Positions 9,951-18,420 of a stretch of 64,000 nt of DNA are shown in pieces. Position 1 is the stretch's first letter, and the number at the start of each line of letters is the position of its first letter. This stretch comes from CAWJMD01 sp963845675 (GTDB taxonomy: Bacteria > Actinomycetota > Actinomycetes > Actinomycetales > CAWJMD01): the NCBI GenBank assembly GCA_963845675.1, contig CAWJSX010000005.1:731229-795228 (forward strand), in the 5' to 3' direction. The position numbers and the translations under genes were made by a program. The notes below the pieces were generated by a model, which was not told the DNA's origin, did not search any database, and saw only the letters and a program-made list of their open reading frames with translations.

Positions 9951-11006
9951 GTGAGGGCCCTGCAGTACGCCGGGTACGGGACCACGCCGGAGCTGGTTGA
10001 CCTACCGGACCCCCTGTGTCCCGACGACGGGGTCGTCCTGGCGGTGCGCGCCACCGGGGTGTGCCGGTCGGACTGGCACGCCTGGGCCGGCCACGAGGAG
10101 GTGCCGCTGCCCCACGTCCCCGGCCACGAGATGGCCGGTGTCGTCGCGGAGGTCGGGGCGTCCGTCACGAGGTGGTCCGTCGGGGACCGGGTCACCGTCC
10201 CGTTCGTCTGCGGCTGCGGACGGTGCGACTACTGCCTGGCGGGGGACCCACAGGTCTGCCCGCACCAGACGCAGCCGGGCTTCACCGGGCCGGGCTCGTT
10301 CGCCGAGCTGGTGGCGCTGCACGCGGCGGACCTCAACCTCGTGGCCCTCCCCGACGACCTGGACGACGTGGCGGCCGCCTCCCTCGGCTGCCGGTTCGCC
10401 ACCGCGTTCCGTGCGGTCGTCCACCACGGACGTGTCCAGCCGGGGCAGTGGCTGGCCGTCCACGGCTGTGGTGGCGTGGGGCTGGCGGCGGTGATGGTCG
10501 GCGTGGCGGTCGGGGCTCGGGTGATCGCCCTCGACGTCTCGGAGGCGGCCCTCTACCGTGCTCGCCGCCTCGGTGCCGAGCGGGTTCTCGACGTCGGGGA
10601 CGTCACCGATGTCCCCTCCGCCATCAGCGATCTCACCGGTGGCGGCGCGCACGTCTCGATCGATGCGCTGGGGTCGCTGACCACGGCCCGTGCGTCAGTG
10701 ATGGGACTGCGACGTCGTGGTCGCCACGTTCAGGTCGGCCTGCTGCACGGCACGGACGCCTCGCGCGCGGTGCCGATGGACCTCGTCGTGGCGCACGAGC
10801 TGGAGGTCTACGGATCGCACGGGATGGCTGCGAGGGACTACCCCGCGATGATGGCGCTGGTCGCCGAGGGTCGGCTCCGGCCCGACCTGCTCGTCGGCGA
10901 GGTGATCGGACTGGAGGCTGCCGGAGCGGCGCTGCAGGCGATGAGCAGGCCGCCGACCGGGGCCGGCGTGACCGTGGTGCGGATCGGGCCACCGGACAGC
11001 CCGTGA
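9951..11006 (+). CDS. Zinc-dependent alcohol dehydrogenase (MDR family)
   Basis: A 351-residue medium-chain dehydrogenase/reductase. The catalytic-zinc motif GHEMAGVVAEVGASV lies near residue 60, the structural-zinc cysteine cluster CGCGRCDYCLAGDPQVC near 88-105, and the NAD(P)-binding GCGGVGLAAVMVGVAVGA near 170. The start GTG 9951 is chosen from the position of the ribosome binding site upstream. The substrate is not evident. It is linked by a 4-bp overlap to a gamma-glutamyltransferase gene and lies 28 bp behind add, so it may be read through from the salvage operon; no function in nucleoside catabolism is established for it. Confidence 0.9.
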   Translation: MRALQYAGYGTTPELVDLPDPLCPDDGVVLAVRATGVCRSDWHAWAGHEEVPLPHVPGHEMAGVVAEVGASVTRWSVGDRVTVPFVCGCGRCDYCLAGDPQVCPHQTQPGFTGPGSFAELVALHAADLNLVALPDDLDDVAAASLGCRFATAFRAVVHHGRVQPGQWLAVHGCGGVGLAAVMVGVAVGARVIALDVSEAALYRARRLGAERVLDVGDVTDVPSAISDLTGGGAHVSIDALGSLTTARASVMGLRRRGRHVQVGLLHGTDASRAVPMDLVVAHELEVYGSHGMAARDYPAMMALVAEGRLRPDLLVGEVIGLEAAGAALQAMSRPPTGAGVTVVRIGPPDSP

Positions 11007-12556
11007 CAGCCCTGCCACAGCCGCACCCGGGCGCCGGTCGCGCCGCCGTCGCGGCGCCAAGCGCCGACGCCGTCGCGGCCGCGACCGACGTGGTGCTCTC
11101 CGGCGGCAACGCGGTCGACGCCGCGATCGCCGCGACCGTCGTGGCGATGGTCACCGAGCCCGGAGTCGTGTCACCCCTCGGCGGGGCGTACGTCGCCGTC
11201 AGCCCCCCCGGGCGCGAACCCGTCGTGGTCGACGGCAACGTCGAGATGCCCGGACGCGGGCTCCCACCCGAGCGTTTCGGCGCCGGCCTGCTCGAGGTGA
11301 CCTCCGGCTACGGCGGCGGCCTGACCATGCACGTCGGACACGGCTCCGTCGCCACCCCCGGAGCGTTCGCCGCGCTGGGCGAGGCGCACGGTGCCTACGG
11401 ACGCGCCCCATGGGCAGAGGTCCTGGCGCCGGCGGTCGACGTGTGCCGTCGCGGGTACCGTCTCGGCACGGCGTCCGGCAGCTACCTGGGCTTCACCGGG
11501 GCCACCGTCTTCGCGTGGGACCCGCAGACGCGGGCGGCGCTCAGCCGACCCGACGGTGCTCCCGTGCAGGCGGGGGACGTGCTCACCTCGCCCGACCTCG
11601 CCGTCGCGCTGGAGACGGTGGCCTCGGAGGGCGCGGCCTGCCTCTACACCGGGGCGCTGGCCGAGGTGCTGGTGCGGGACATGGTCGACCGGGGCGGCCT
11701 CGTCACGGCGGACGACCTGCGGTCCTACCGAGCCCGTGTACGGCCTGGCCTGCACGTGCGGCTCGGCCCGTGGACGCTCTCGACGAACCCCCCGCCAGCC
11801 ATCGGCGGCGCCGTGCTGACGGCACTGCTACGGCTCGCGGCGGAACGTGAGAACCCCTCCGCCGCCGAGCTCGTCACGATCCAGCGGGCCGTGCTGGCGT
11901 ACCGGCGGACCCGACTCGACAGGGCCACGGACCTGCTGCGCGCGGGCGAGGAGCTTCTCGCCACGGTGGCGGACCAGGGCGTGGCGGGGCTGTCCTCGTC
12001 CGCCTCGACCGTGCACGTGTCGGTGGTGGACTCGGACGGCCTCGCCTGCGCGGTCACCGCGTCGAGCGGCTACGGGTCGGGAGCGACGCTCCCCGGCACG
12101 GGCATGCTCCTCAACAACGCCCTCGGCGAGCCAGAGCTGAACCGGCTCGGGCTGCACGCGCTGGTGCCGGGCACCCGGTTGGCGTCGAACATGGCACCGA
12201 CAACCGGACGCAGCGACGACGGAGCCGTACTGGCCGTCGGGAGCCCCGGTGCCGACCGCATCACGACGGCGCTGCAGCAGGTGCTGCGCGCGTTCTGCCT
12301 GGACGGGGCGTCGCTGCAGGACGCCATCGACGCCCCGCGCCTGCACGTCCGCGTGGGCGACGACGACGCGACGGTCGAGCACGAGGCCGACCTGCCCGGG
12401 GCCGCGGCCGCGGCCGCCGCGCTGGGGCTGCCCACGCGTGAGCTGCCCGCACGCCACATGTACTTCGGGGGTGTCGGGGCCGCCGTGCTGGGCAGGGACG
12501 GGGGGATGCAGGCCGCTGCCGACCCGCGTCGGGCGTCCGCGACGGGGGTCTGCTGA
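11003..12556 (+). CDS. Gamma-glutamyltransferase family protein
   Basis: A 517-residue Ntn-hydrolase of the gamma-glutamyltranspeptidase family. The N-terminal part has AATDVVLSGGNAVDAAIAAT and EPGVVSPLGGAYVAV; the nucleophile region SSASTVHVSVVDSDGLACAV near residue 335 contains the Thr expected to be exposed by self-cleavage, followed by PGTGMLLNNALGEPELN and SNMAPTT. The protein has no recognisable signal peptide, unlike exported glutathione-cleaving enzymes, so a cytoplasmic role is more likely. The GTG start shares 4 bp with the alcohol dehydrogenase stop. In-frame extension far upstream is a shadow of that gene and was rejected. Confidence 0.88.
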   Translation: MTALPQPHPGAGRAAVAAPSADAVAAATDVVLSGGNAVDAAIAATVVAMVTEPGVVSPLGGAYVAVSPPGREPVVVDGNVEMPGRGLPPERFGAGLLEVTSGYGGGLTMHVGHGSVATPGAFAALGEAHGAYGRAPWAEVLAPAVDVCRRGYRLGTASGSYLGFTGATVFAWDPQTRAALSRPDGAPVQAGDVLTSPDLAVALETVASEGAACLYTGALAEVLVRDMVDRGGLVTADDLRSYRARVRPGLHVRLGPWTLSTNPPPAIGGAVLTALLRLAAERENPSAAELVTIQRAVLAYRRTRLDRATDLLRAGEELLATVADQGVAGLSSSASTVHVSVVDSDGLACAVTASSGYGSGATLPGTGMLLNNALGEPELNRLGLHALVPGTRLASNMAPTTGRSDDGAVLAVGSPGADRITTALQQVLRAFCLDGASLQDAIDAPRLHVRVGDDDATVEHEADLPGAAAAAAALGLPTRELPARHMYFGGVGAAVLGRDGGMQAAADPRRASATGVC

Positions 12557-12611
12557 AGGGGCGACGGAGGCCCCCCTCCCTCCTGCCGGTGGACGGCACC
12601 TCCGGAGGCCG

Positions 12612-12617
12612 TAGCGT
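12612..12617 (+). promoter_or_regulatory. Possible -10 element (TAGCGT) for the SDR gene
   Basis: TAGCGT in the 104-bp gap, followed by a leader of about 43 nt with a GAGGAG ribosome binding site ahead of ATG 12661. Confidence 0.35.
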
Positions 12618-12660
12618 CGTGGGGACACGAGATCCGCGGCCGGACATCGAGGAGCCGAGC

Positions 12661-13596
12661 ATGAGCTGGACCACTGCCGACATCCCCTCCCAGCGCGATC
12701 GCGTCGCGGTCGTGACGGGCGCCAACGGCGGCCTGGGGCTCGCCACCGCCCGGGCGCTCGCGGCCAAGGGCGCCCACGTCGTGATGGCGGCCCGCGACCA
12801 GCGGAAGGCCGACGCCGCGAGGAGCGACGTCCTGGCGTCGGACCCGGGTGCCTCGGTCGAGGTGGTCGAGCTCGACCTCGGTGACCTCGCCTCCGTCGAG
12901 GCCGCGGCGCGGGCGATCCTCGACCGGCACGACCGGATCGACCTGCTGGTCAACAACGCCGGCGTGATGGCGACGCCCGAGGGCAGGACGGTCGACGGCT
13001 TCGAGACCCAGCTCGGCGTCAACCACCTCGGCCACTGGGCCCTGACCTCGTACCTGCTGCCGACGATCCTCCGGACCCCGCACGCACGCGTGGTGACCGT
13101 GACCAGCACCGCCCAGCACTCGGGTCGTGCGGTCGACCCCGCGGACCCGGACCTGGACGACGGGTACGACGCCTGGCGCGCGTACGGCCGGTCCAAGCTG
13201 GCGAACCGGCACTTCGCGGTCGGGCTCCAGCAGCAGCTCGAGCGGGCCGGCGTCGACGCGATCGCGCTGACGGCCCATCCCGGTCTGACCAACTCCGACC
13301 TGCAGGCCACCACCGTGCGCCAGGGCGGTGGCGGAGGTCTGGGCAGGTTCTTCCACCGGCTCACCGAGCGCACCGGGATGTCGATCGACCGGGGAGCGCT
13401 CAGCCAGCTGCGGGCGGCCACCGACCCGACGGCACGGGGCGGCACCATGTACGGCCCGTTGTTCGCCGCTACCGGCCCACCGGTGCGCAAGCCCCTGATC
13501 CGTCCGGGCAGCGCCGCAGCCATCCGCCGGCTGTGGGAGGTCTCCGAGCGTCAGACGGGCCTCGAGGTCGACGTGGCCAAGGCCCTCCAGGCGTAG
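12661..13596 (+). CDS. Short-chain dehydrogenase/reductase (retinol-dehydrogenase/WWOX-like)
   Basis: A 311-residue SDR. The cofactor motif TGANGGLG lies near residue 20, LVNNAGVMATPEG near 97, and the catalytic tetrad includes the Ser in TVTSTAQHSG and YGRSKLAN (YxxxK) near 177. The basic MAARDQRKAD after the second strand suggests NADP(H). The start is ATG 12661, preceded by GAGGAG; an earlier in-frame start at 12589 would create an Arg/Gly-rich extension not typical of SDRs. The substrate is unknown. It converges on the kinase-like gene on the other strand. Confidence 0.9.
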   Translation: MSWTTADIPSQRDRVAVVTGANGGLGLATARALAAKGAHVVMAARDQRKADAARSDVLASDPGASVEVVELDLGDLASVEAAARAILDRHDRIDLLVNNAGVMATPEGRTVDGFETQLGVNHLGHWALTSYLLPTILRTPHARVVTVTSTAQHSGRAVDPADPDLDDGYDAWRAYGRSKLANRHFAVGLQQQLERAGVDAIALTAHPGLTNSDLQATTVRQGGGGGLGRFFHRLTERTGMSIDRGALSQLRAATDPTARGGTMYGPLFAATGPPVRKPLIRPGSAAAIRRLWEVSERQTGLEVDVAKALQA

Positions 13597-13602
13597 GGGC
13601 GC

Positions 13603-13618
13603 CCGGCTGGTCAGCCGG
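13603..13618. terminator. Short hairpin between convergent genes
   Basis: CCGGCTG and CAGCCGG flank a 2-nt centre. The hairpin overlaps the stop codon of the minus-strand gene ending at 13611 and lies just behind the SDR stop, where a bidirectional terminator would be expected. Confidence 0.35.
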
Positions 13619-14294
13619 CGCGCGCGACCAGCGACCGGACGGTCGACTCCGCCTCGGCGGGTGACACCGGTCGGCAACCGAGCGACACCCACTGGGCGAT
13701 CAGCGCCGGCTCCGCGCGCATCAGCCCGAGGCCACGCCGGACCAGGGTGACCGGGGGCTTCCGCGACTCGGAGAGGTCCCGTGCCAGCCGGCGCCAGAAC
13801 GTCACCGGAGGCCGCAGGCGCAGGCAGAGCGCGTCGGCCAGGACGCCCGCGTCGCGGCAGCGGCTCACGAGCTGGGCGGCGAAGATCCCCTCCGCCACCA
13901 GAAGCCGGGCGCCGTCCAGGTCGAGTCGCGCGCTTCCCGTCCGGCGTGACGTCGGGATGTCGTAGACCGGTGTCGCGGCGGCGCCTCGGACGGCGAGCGC
14001 CAGCAGCGCCTCCATCGCGGCGTCGGCGTCCCAGCTGGCCGGGTCGTCCCAGTCGACGATGCCGAAGCGGTGCGGGAGCGCCGGGTCCCCTCCGTCGCGG
14101 TAGTAGTCGTCGAGCTGGAGCACCGGCAGCCCCAGCCGGCGGGTCAGGGACGTCTTGCCCGACCCCGAGGGGCCGCACAGCAGGACGACGCGCGCGACGG
14201 GTCGCTCGACCCGTGGCGGCGGACCGTCGAACAGCGTGTCCGTGACGGCGTGCTCCGACGGTCCGGGAGCATCTCCCGGCTGCGCTGGGCTCAC
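13611..14294 (-). CDS. Uridine/cytidine kinase-like P-loop protein
   Basis: A 227-residue P-loop kinase of the uridine-kinase type. The Walker A GPSGSGKTSLTRRL is followed by the substrate motif LQLDDYYRDGGDPALPHR and WDDPASWD; the lid-like segment with RRLARDLSESRKPP follows. It could phosphorylate uridine or cytidine, which fits its position as the last gene of the minus-strand deoC-ALDH-ALDH unit. The start is either GTG 14294, 5 nt behind the preceding stop, or GTG 14321, which overlaps that gene by 22 bp; I chose the former. Sequence is shorter and more divergent than Udk, so the exact substrate is uncertain. Confidence 0.75.
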   Translation of the reverse strand: MSPAQPGDAPGPSEHAVTDTLFDGPPPRVERPVARVVLLCGPSGSGKTSLTRRLGLPVLQLDDYYRDGGDPALPHRFGIVDWDDPASWDADAAMEALLALAVRGAAATPVYDIPTSRRTGSARLDLDGARLLVAEGIFAAQLVSRCRDAGVLADALCLRLRPPVTFWRRLARDLSESRKPPVTLVRRGLGLMRAEPALIAQWVSLGCRPVSPAEAESTVRSLVARAG

Positions 14295-14299
14295 GGGGC

Positions 14300-15196
14300 T
14301 CAGGTGCCCTTCGGGTGCCACACCGTCTTGGTCTCGGTGAACGCGAGGATGCGGTGCGGTCCCGAAGGCGTTGCCGCCCAGTCGGTTCCGTTCGCTGCGG
14401 GACGCAGCACGCGCTTCAGCGTCTCGGCGCCGGCTTTCTCAAGTGCGCCCCACTCCAGTCCCTCGACGCCTACCGCGCCGGTGAGGTCGAGCGCGTTCAC
14501 GTCCGCGTGCGAGGCCAGCCACGGCGACACCTCCGCCGTCCGCCCCGTGATGATGTTGACCACCCCGCCCGGCACGTCGGACGTCGCCAGCACCTCCGCG
14601 AGCGTCACCGCAGGCAGCGGCCGATCCTCGCTCGTCAGCACGACCGCGGTGTTTCCCATCACCAGCACGGGCGCGAGCACCGAGACGAGCCCGAGCAGCG
14701 ACGAGTCCTGCGGCGCGAGGACGGCGACCACGCCGGTGGGCTCCGGGGCGGACAGGTTGAAGTACGGGCCGGCGACCGGGTTGGCGTTGCCGGACACCTG
14801 CGCGACCTTGTCGGTCCACCCGGCGTACCAGACCCAGCGGTCGATCGCGGCCGAGACGGCCTTCTCGGCCTGCGGACGGGTCAGGCCCTCGCCGCGCGCG
14901 ACCTCGTCGACGAACTGGGCACGACGGCCCTCCATCAGCTCGGCCACGCGGTACAGGACCTGTCCGCGGTTGAAGGCGGTCGCGCCGGCCCAGCCCTTGA
15001 CCGCCGAGCGGGCGGCCAGGACGGCGTCGCGTGCGTCCTTGCGCGACCCCTGCGCCGCGTTGGCGAGGAAGCGGCCGCGGCTGTCGGACACCTCGTAGCT
15101 GCGCCCGGACTCGCTGCGCGGGAACTTGCCACCGATGTAGAGCTTGTACGTCTTGCGGATCTCCGCCCGCTCGGGAGCCGTACGGGTCGGGGTCAC
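14300..15196 (-). CDS. Aldehyde-dehydrogenase-like protein lacking the catalytic domain
   Basis: A 298-residue relative of aldehyde dehydrogenases that covers the N-terminal NAD-binding part only. It has the family's opening YKLYIGGKFPRSESGRSYEV, the RGQVLYRVAELMEGRR helix, and the segment PTGVVAVLAPQDSSLLGLVS that corresponds to the usual GVVGQIIPWNFPL; the conserved Asn is replaced by Asp/Ser in this copy. The fold ends near GGVVNIITG and then ALEKAGAETLKRVLRP, so the catalytic cysteine region is absent. It overlaps the full-length paralogue upstream by 4 bp (GTGA). The same deoC-ALDH-ALDH order is found in other actinomycetes, so it is a maintained gene rather than debris; a structural or regulatory partner role is an inference. 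Confidence 0.8.
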   Translation of the reverse strand: MTPTRTAPERAEIRKTYKLYIGGKFPRSESGRSYEVSDSRGRFLANAAQGSRKDARDAVLAARSAVKGWAGATAFNRGQVLYRVAELMEGRRAQFVDEVARGEGLTRPQAEKAVSAAIDRWVWYAGWTDKVAQVSGNANPVAGPYFNLSAPEPTGVVAVLAPQDSSLLGLVSVLAPVLVMGNTAVVLTSEDRPLPAVTLAEVLATSDVPGGVVNIITGRTAEVSPWLASHADVNALDLTGAVGVEGLEWGALEKAGAETLKRVLRPAANGTDWAATPSGPHRILAFTETKTVWHPKGT

Positions 15197-16641
15197 AGGT
15201 CGTCTCCCTCGGTGCGCAGGTAGGCCTCCAGGCCGTGGCGGCCGCCCTCACGGCCGTACCCGGACTCCTTGTACCCGCCGAACGGGCTGGTCGGGTCGAA
15301 GCGGTTGAAGGTGTTGGCCCAGACCACACCGGCACGGAGGCGGTCGGCGGCCCAGAGGATCCGGGAGCCCTTGTCCGTCCAGACGCCGGCGGAGAGCCCG
15401 TACGGCGTGTTGTTGGCCTTGGAGATCGCCTCGTCGGGCGTCCGGAACGTCAGCACCGACAGGACGGGGCCGAAGATCTCCTCCTGCGCGATGCGGTGGC
15501 TGTTCGAGACGCCGGTGAAGACCGTCGGCACGAACCAGAAACCCTTGGTGGGCAGGTCGCAGGGGGGCGACCAACGCGTCGCGCCCTCGTCCTCGCCGGC
15601 CTGGGCCAGCGCCGTGATGCGGGCGAGCTGGGCCTTGGAGTTGATCGCGCCGACGTCGGTGTTCTTGTCGAGCGGGTCACCGACGCGCAGCGTGGTCAGG
15701 CGGCGCTGCAGGCGCGACACGACCTCGTCGGCGATGTTCTCCTGCACCAAGAGCCGTGACCCTGCGCAGCACACGTGGCCCTGGTTGAAGAAGATGCCGT
15801 TGACGATCCCCTCGACGGCCTGGTCGACCGGGGCGTCCTCGAAGACGATGTTCGCGGCCTTGCCGCCCAGCTCGAGCGTGACCTTCTTCCGCGAGCCCGC
15901 GACGGCGCGGGCGATGGCCTTGCCGACCCCGGTCGAGCCGGTGAAGGCGACCTTGTCGACGCCCTCGTGCTCGACCAGTGCCTGCCCCGTCGCGCCGGCT
16001 CCCGTCACGATGTTGACGACACCCGCCGGGAGGTCGGCCTGCTGGCAGATCTCGGCGAACAGCAGCGCGGTCAGCGGTGTGGTCTCGGCCGGCTTCAGCA
16101 CGACCGTGTTCCCGCACGCCAGCGCCGGGGCGATCTTCCACGCCAGCATGAGCAGCGGGAAGTTCCACGGGATCACCTGGGCGGCCACACCGAGCGAGGT
16201 GGGGTTCGGCCCGAAGCCGGCGTGCTCGAGCTTGTCGGCCCACCCGGCGTAGTAGAAGAAGTGCGCCGCCGCGGTCGGCACGTCGACGTCGCGCGACTCC
16301 TTGATCGGCTTGCCGTTGTCGAGCGACTCGAGCACGGCGAGCTCGCGCGAGCGCTCCTGCATGATCCGGGCGATGCGGAAGAGGTACTTGCCGCGCTCGG
16401 AGCCGGACATCTTGGACCACACGCGGCTGTGCGCGCGTCGTGCCGCCGCGACGGCCCGGTCGACGTCGGCCTGGTCGGCCTCGGCCACCTCGGCCAGGAC
16501 CTCCTCGGTCGCCGGGTTGACGGTCTTGAACGCCGCGCCGGAGCCGGCGGTGAACTCACCGTCGATGAACAGCCCGTAGTCGCTGCGGAGGTTGACCACC
16601 GCGCGCGACTCCGGCGCCGGTGCGTACTCGAACTTGCCCAT
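15193..16641 (-). CDS. Aldehyde dehydrogenase (NAD(P)+), full length
   Basis: A 482-residue ALDH-superfamily enzyme. Conserved positions are all present: Asn160 in VIPWNFPLLM, Lys183 in VVLKPAETTP, FTGSTGVGKAI near 233, the general base Glu257 in LELGGKAANIV and catalytic Cys291 in NQGHVCCAGSR; EEIFGPVLSVL and NRFDPTSPFGGYKESGYGRE close the active site. It lies 18 bp behind deoC, whose product acetaldehyde is the obvious substrate, giving acetate or, with the neighbouring enzymes, entry to central metabolism. It runs by a 4-bp overlap into the truncated paralogue. Confidence 0.93.
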   Translation of the reverse strand: MGKFEYAPAPESRAVVNLRSDYGLFIDGEFTAGSGAAFKTVNPATEEVLAEVAEADQADVDRAVAAARRAHSRVWSKMSGSERGKYLFRIARIMQERSRELAVLESLDNGKPIKESRDVDVPTAAAHFFYYAGWADKLEHAGFGPNPTSLGVAAQVIPWNFPLLMLAWKIAPALACGNTVVLKPAETTPLTALLFAEICQQADLPAGVVNIVTGAGATGQALVEHEGVDKVAFTGSTGVGKAIARAVAGSRKKVTLELGGKAANIVFEDAPVDQAVEGIVNGIFFNQGHVCCAGSRLLVQENIADEVVSRLQRRLTTLRVGDPLDKNTDVGAINSKAQLARITALAQAGEDEGATRWSPPCDLPTKGFWFVPTVFTGVSNSHRIAQEEIFGPVLSVLTFRTPDEAISKANNTPYGLSAGVWTDKGSRILWAADRLRAGVVWANTFNRFDPTSPFGGYKESGYGREGGRHGLEAYLRTEGDDL

Positions 16642-16659
16642 GTCGTCCGCGCCAGCCTC

Positions 16660-17682
16660 TCAGTCGAGCGTCACGTAGTCGGGACCGCTGTAGTGCCCCG
16701 TGGCGAGCTTGTGGCGCTGCAGCAGCACGTCGTTGAGCAGCGTGGAGGCGCCGAACCGGAACCAGTCCGGGTCGAGCCACGCGTCGCCCGCCACCTCGCT
16801 CACCATCACGAGGTACTTCAGCGCGTCCTTGGCGGTACGGATGCCGCCGGCCGGCTTGACGCCGATCTGGCGACCCGTGAGGGCCATCCAGTCGCGCACC
16901 GCCTCGAGCATGATGAGGGTCACCGGCATCGTGGCCGCCGGCGCGACCTTGCCGGTCGAGGTCTTGATGAAGTCGGCGCCCGCGAGCATCGCCAGCCAGG
17001 ACGCCCGGCGGACGTTGTCGTAGGTCACCAGCTCACCGGTCTCGAGGATGACCTTGAGGTGGGCGTCGCGGCCGTTCGCGTGGCAGGCCTCGCGGGTCGC
17101 GACGATCTCCTCGAAGACCTGCAGGTAACGGCCGGACAGGAACGCCCCGCGGTCGATCACCATGTCGATCTCGTGAGCACCGGCTTCGACCGCGTCGGCC
17201 GTGTCGGCGAGCTTGACGTCGAGGTTGGCCCGGCCGGAGGGGAAGGCCGTCGCCACGGCGGCCACGTGCACGCCGCTCGTGCCGAGCGCCTCGATGGCCA
17301 CGGGCACCAGGTCGTTGTAGACGCAGACGGCGGCGACCTGCGGGCAGTCGGGCGCCGACGGGTCGGGCTGCCGCGCCTTGGCGCACAGCGTGCGGACCTT
17401 GCCGGGCGTGTCGGCGCCCTCGAGCGTGGTCAGGTCGATCATCGAGATCGTCGTGTCGAGGGCCCAGGCCTTGGCGGTGGTCTTGATCGACCGGCTCCCG
17501 AGAGCCGCGGCACGGGCGTCTGCGCCCACGGCGTCGACCCCGGGCAGGCCGTGCAGGAAGCGTCGCAGTGCTGCGTCGTCCAGGCCGGTGGAACCGAAGC
17601 CGGCCAGTCCCAGCACGCTGGCGGGTTCCGGCGGGACCCCGTCCGGGCTCGCGGCGCGGCTGGTCGCGGAGGTCGTGGTCAC
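16660..17682 (-). CDS. deoC: Deoxyribose-phosphate aldolase
   Basis: A 340-residue class I aldolase cleaving 2-deoxyribose-5-phosphate to glyceraldehyde-3-phosphate and acetaldehyde. The Schiff-base lysine is K240 in GADFIKTSTGKVAP; the second active-site lysine is in QIGVKPAGGIRT; AAVCVYNDLVP and GAHEIDMVIDRGAFLSG match the family. It is about 100 residues longer than E. coli DeoC at the N-terminus, a form common in actinomycetes and animals. The GTG start has TAGAGT 6 nt ahead, suggesting a leaderless message. It heads the minus-strand unit with two ALDH genes and a kinase-like gene. Confidence 0.95.
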   Translation of the reverse strand: MTTTSATSRAASPDGVPPEPASVLGLAGFGSTGLDDAALRRFLHGLPGVDAVGADARAAALGSRSIKTTAKAWALDTTISMIDLTTLEGADTPGKVRTLCAKARQPDPSAPDCPQVAAVCVYNDLVPVAIEALGTSGVHVAAVATAFPSGRANLDVKLADTADAVEAGAHEIDMVIDRGAFLSGRYLQVFEEIVATREACHANGRDAHLKVILETGELVTYDNVRRASWLAMLAGADFIKTSTGKVAPAATMPVTLIMLEAVRDWMALTGRQIGVKPAGGIRTAKDALKYLVMVSEVAGDAWLDPDWFRFGASTLLNDVLLQRHKLATGHYSGPDYVTLD

Positions 17683-17688
17683 CGCACA

Positions 17689-17694
17689 ACTCTA
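17689..17694 (-). promoter_or_regulatory. Probable -10 element (TAGAGT), leaderless, for deoC
   Basis: On the minus strand TAGAGT is followed by 6 nt and then GTG 17682. Confidence 0.55.
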
Positions 17695-17770
17695 GACCCG
17701 TTCGGCCCGTGCTCCGGCCCCGCAGCCGGGACGCGAGGGACGAGGGCCCGGTCGTGCGAGGATCTGCCCC

Positions 17771-18385
17771 GTGAGCTCATCCGGTGAGGACCTCGTCGTC
17801 CTGCGACCGACGGCGGTGCGCGTGCTGGCCGCGATCACCTGGACGCTGATGGCGCTCTACCTGGGATGGACGGTGCTCACCCTGCCCGAGGCGGGGGCGC
17901 GTTTCGCTCCCGTGGCGGCACTCGTCTCGGCCGTGGTGTACGCGTTCTTCTGGCGTCCGGGCGTTGCCGTCGACGACGGGTCCGTGACGCTGGTGAACGT
18001 GCTGCGCGAGGTGCACATCCCCTTCTCCACCCTGCGGTCGGTCACCACCCGGTACGCGCTCAAGGTGGAGACGACCGAGGGCTCCTACACGGCCTGGGCG
18101 GCGCCGGCCCCGGGACAGACGAGCTCGATGTCCCTGTCGCGTCGTGACGCGTCCGGCGTCGCGCTGCTGGGCTCCGACCTGTCGAAGGGGGTCAGCGCGA
18201 GCGCGGCCCCCAACACCGACTCGGGCGCCGCGGCCCTGCTCATCCGGCACCGGTGGCGGGTCTACGACGAGCGCGGCGGTGACCAGGGTGCGAGCGACGG
18301 CACGGTCACCGTGCGGTGGTCGACCGGCGTGCTCGTCCTGCTGGGCGTGTGCGCCGCCGCGACCGTCCTCGCCTTCGTGCTCTGA
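17771..18385 (+). CDS. PH-domain-like membrane protein
   Basis: A 204-residue protein with two N-terminal membrane helices (ITWTLMALYLGWTVLTL and FAPVAALVSAVVYAFFW), a beta-rich middle region beginning GVAVDDGSVTLVNVLREVHIPFSTLRSVTTRYALKVET that resembles the bacterial PH (bPH2) domain, and a C-terminal helix (TGVLVLLGVCAAATVLAFVL). Such proteins are frequent in actinomycetes and have no assigned function. It stands alone between the divergent deoC unit and the convergent mutase gene. The start GTG 17771 has no convincing ribosome binding site. Confidence 0.7.
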   Translation: MSSSGEDLVVLRPTAVRVLAAITWTLMALYLGWTVLTLPEAGARFAPVAALVSAVVYAFFWRPGVAVDDGSVTLVNVLREVHIPFSTLRSVTTRYALKVETTEGSYTAWAAPAPGQTSSMSLSRRDASGVALLGSDLSKGVSASAAPNTDSGAAALLIRHRWRVYDERGGDQGASDGTVTVRWSTGVLVLLGVCAAATVLAFVL

Positions 18386-18420
18386 GTCCGCCCTCCCGCG
18401 TCCTCTGAGTGCGAGTGCGA

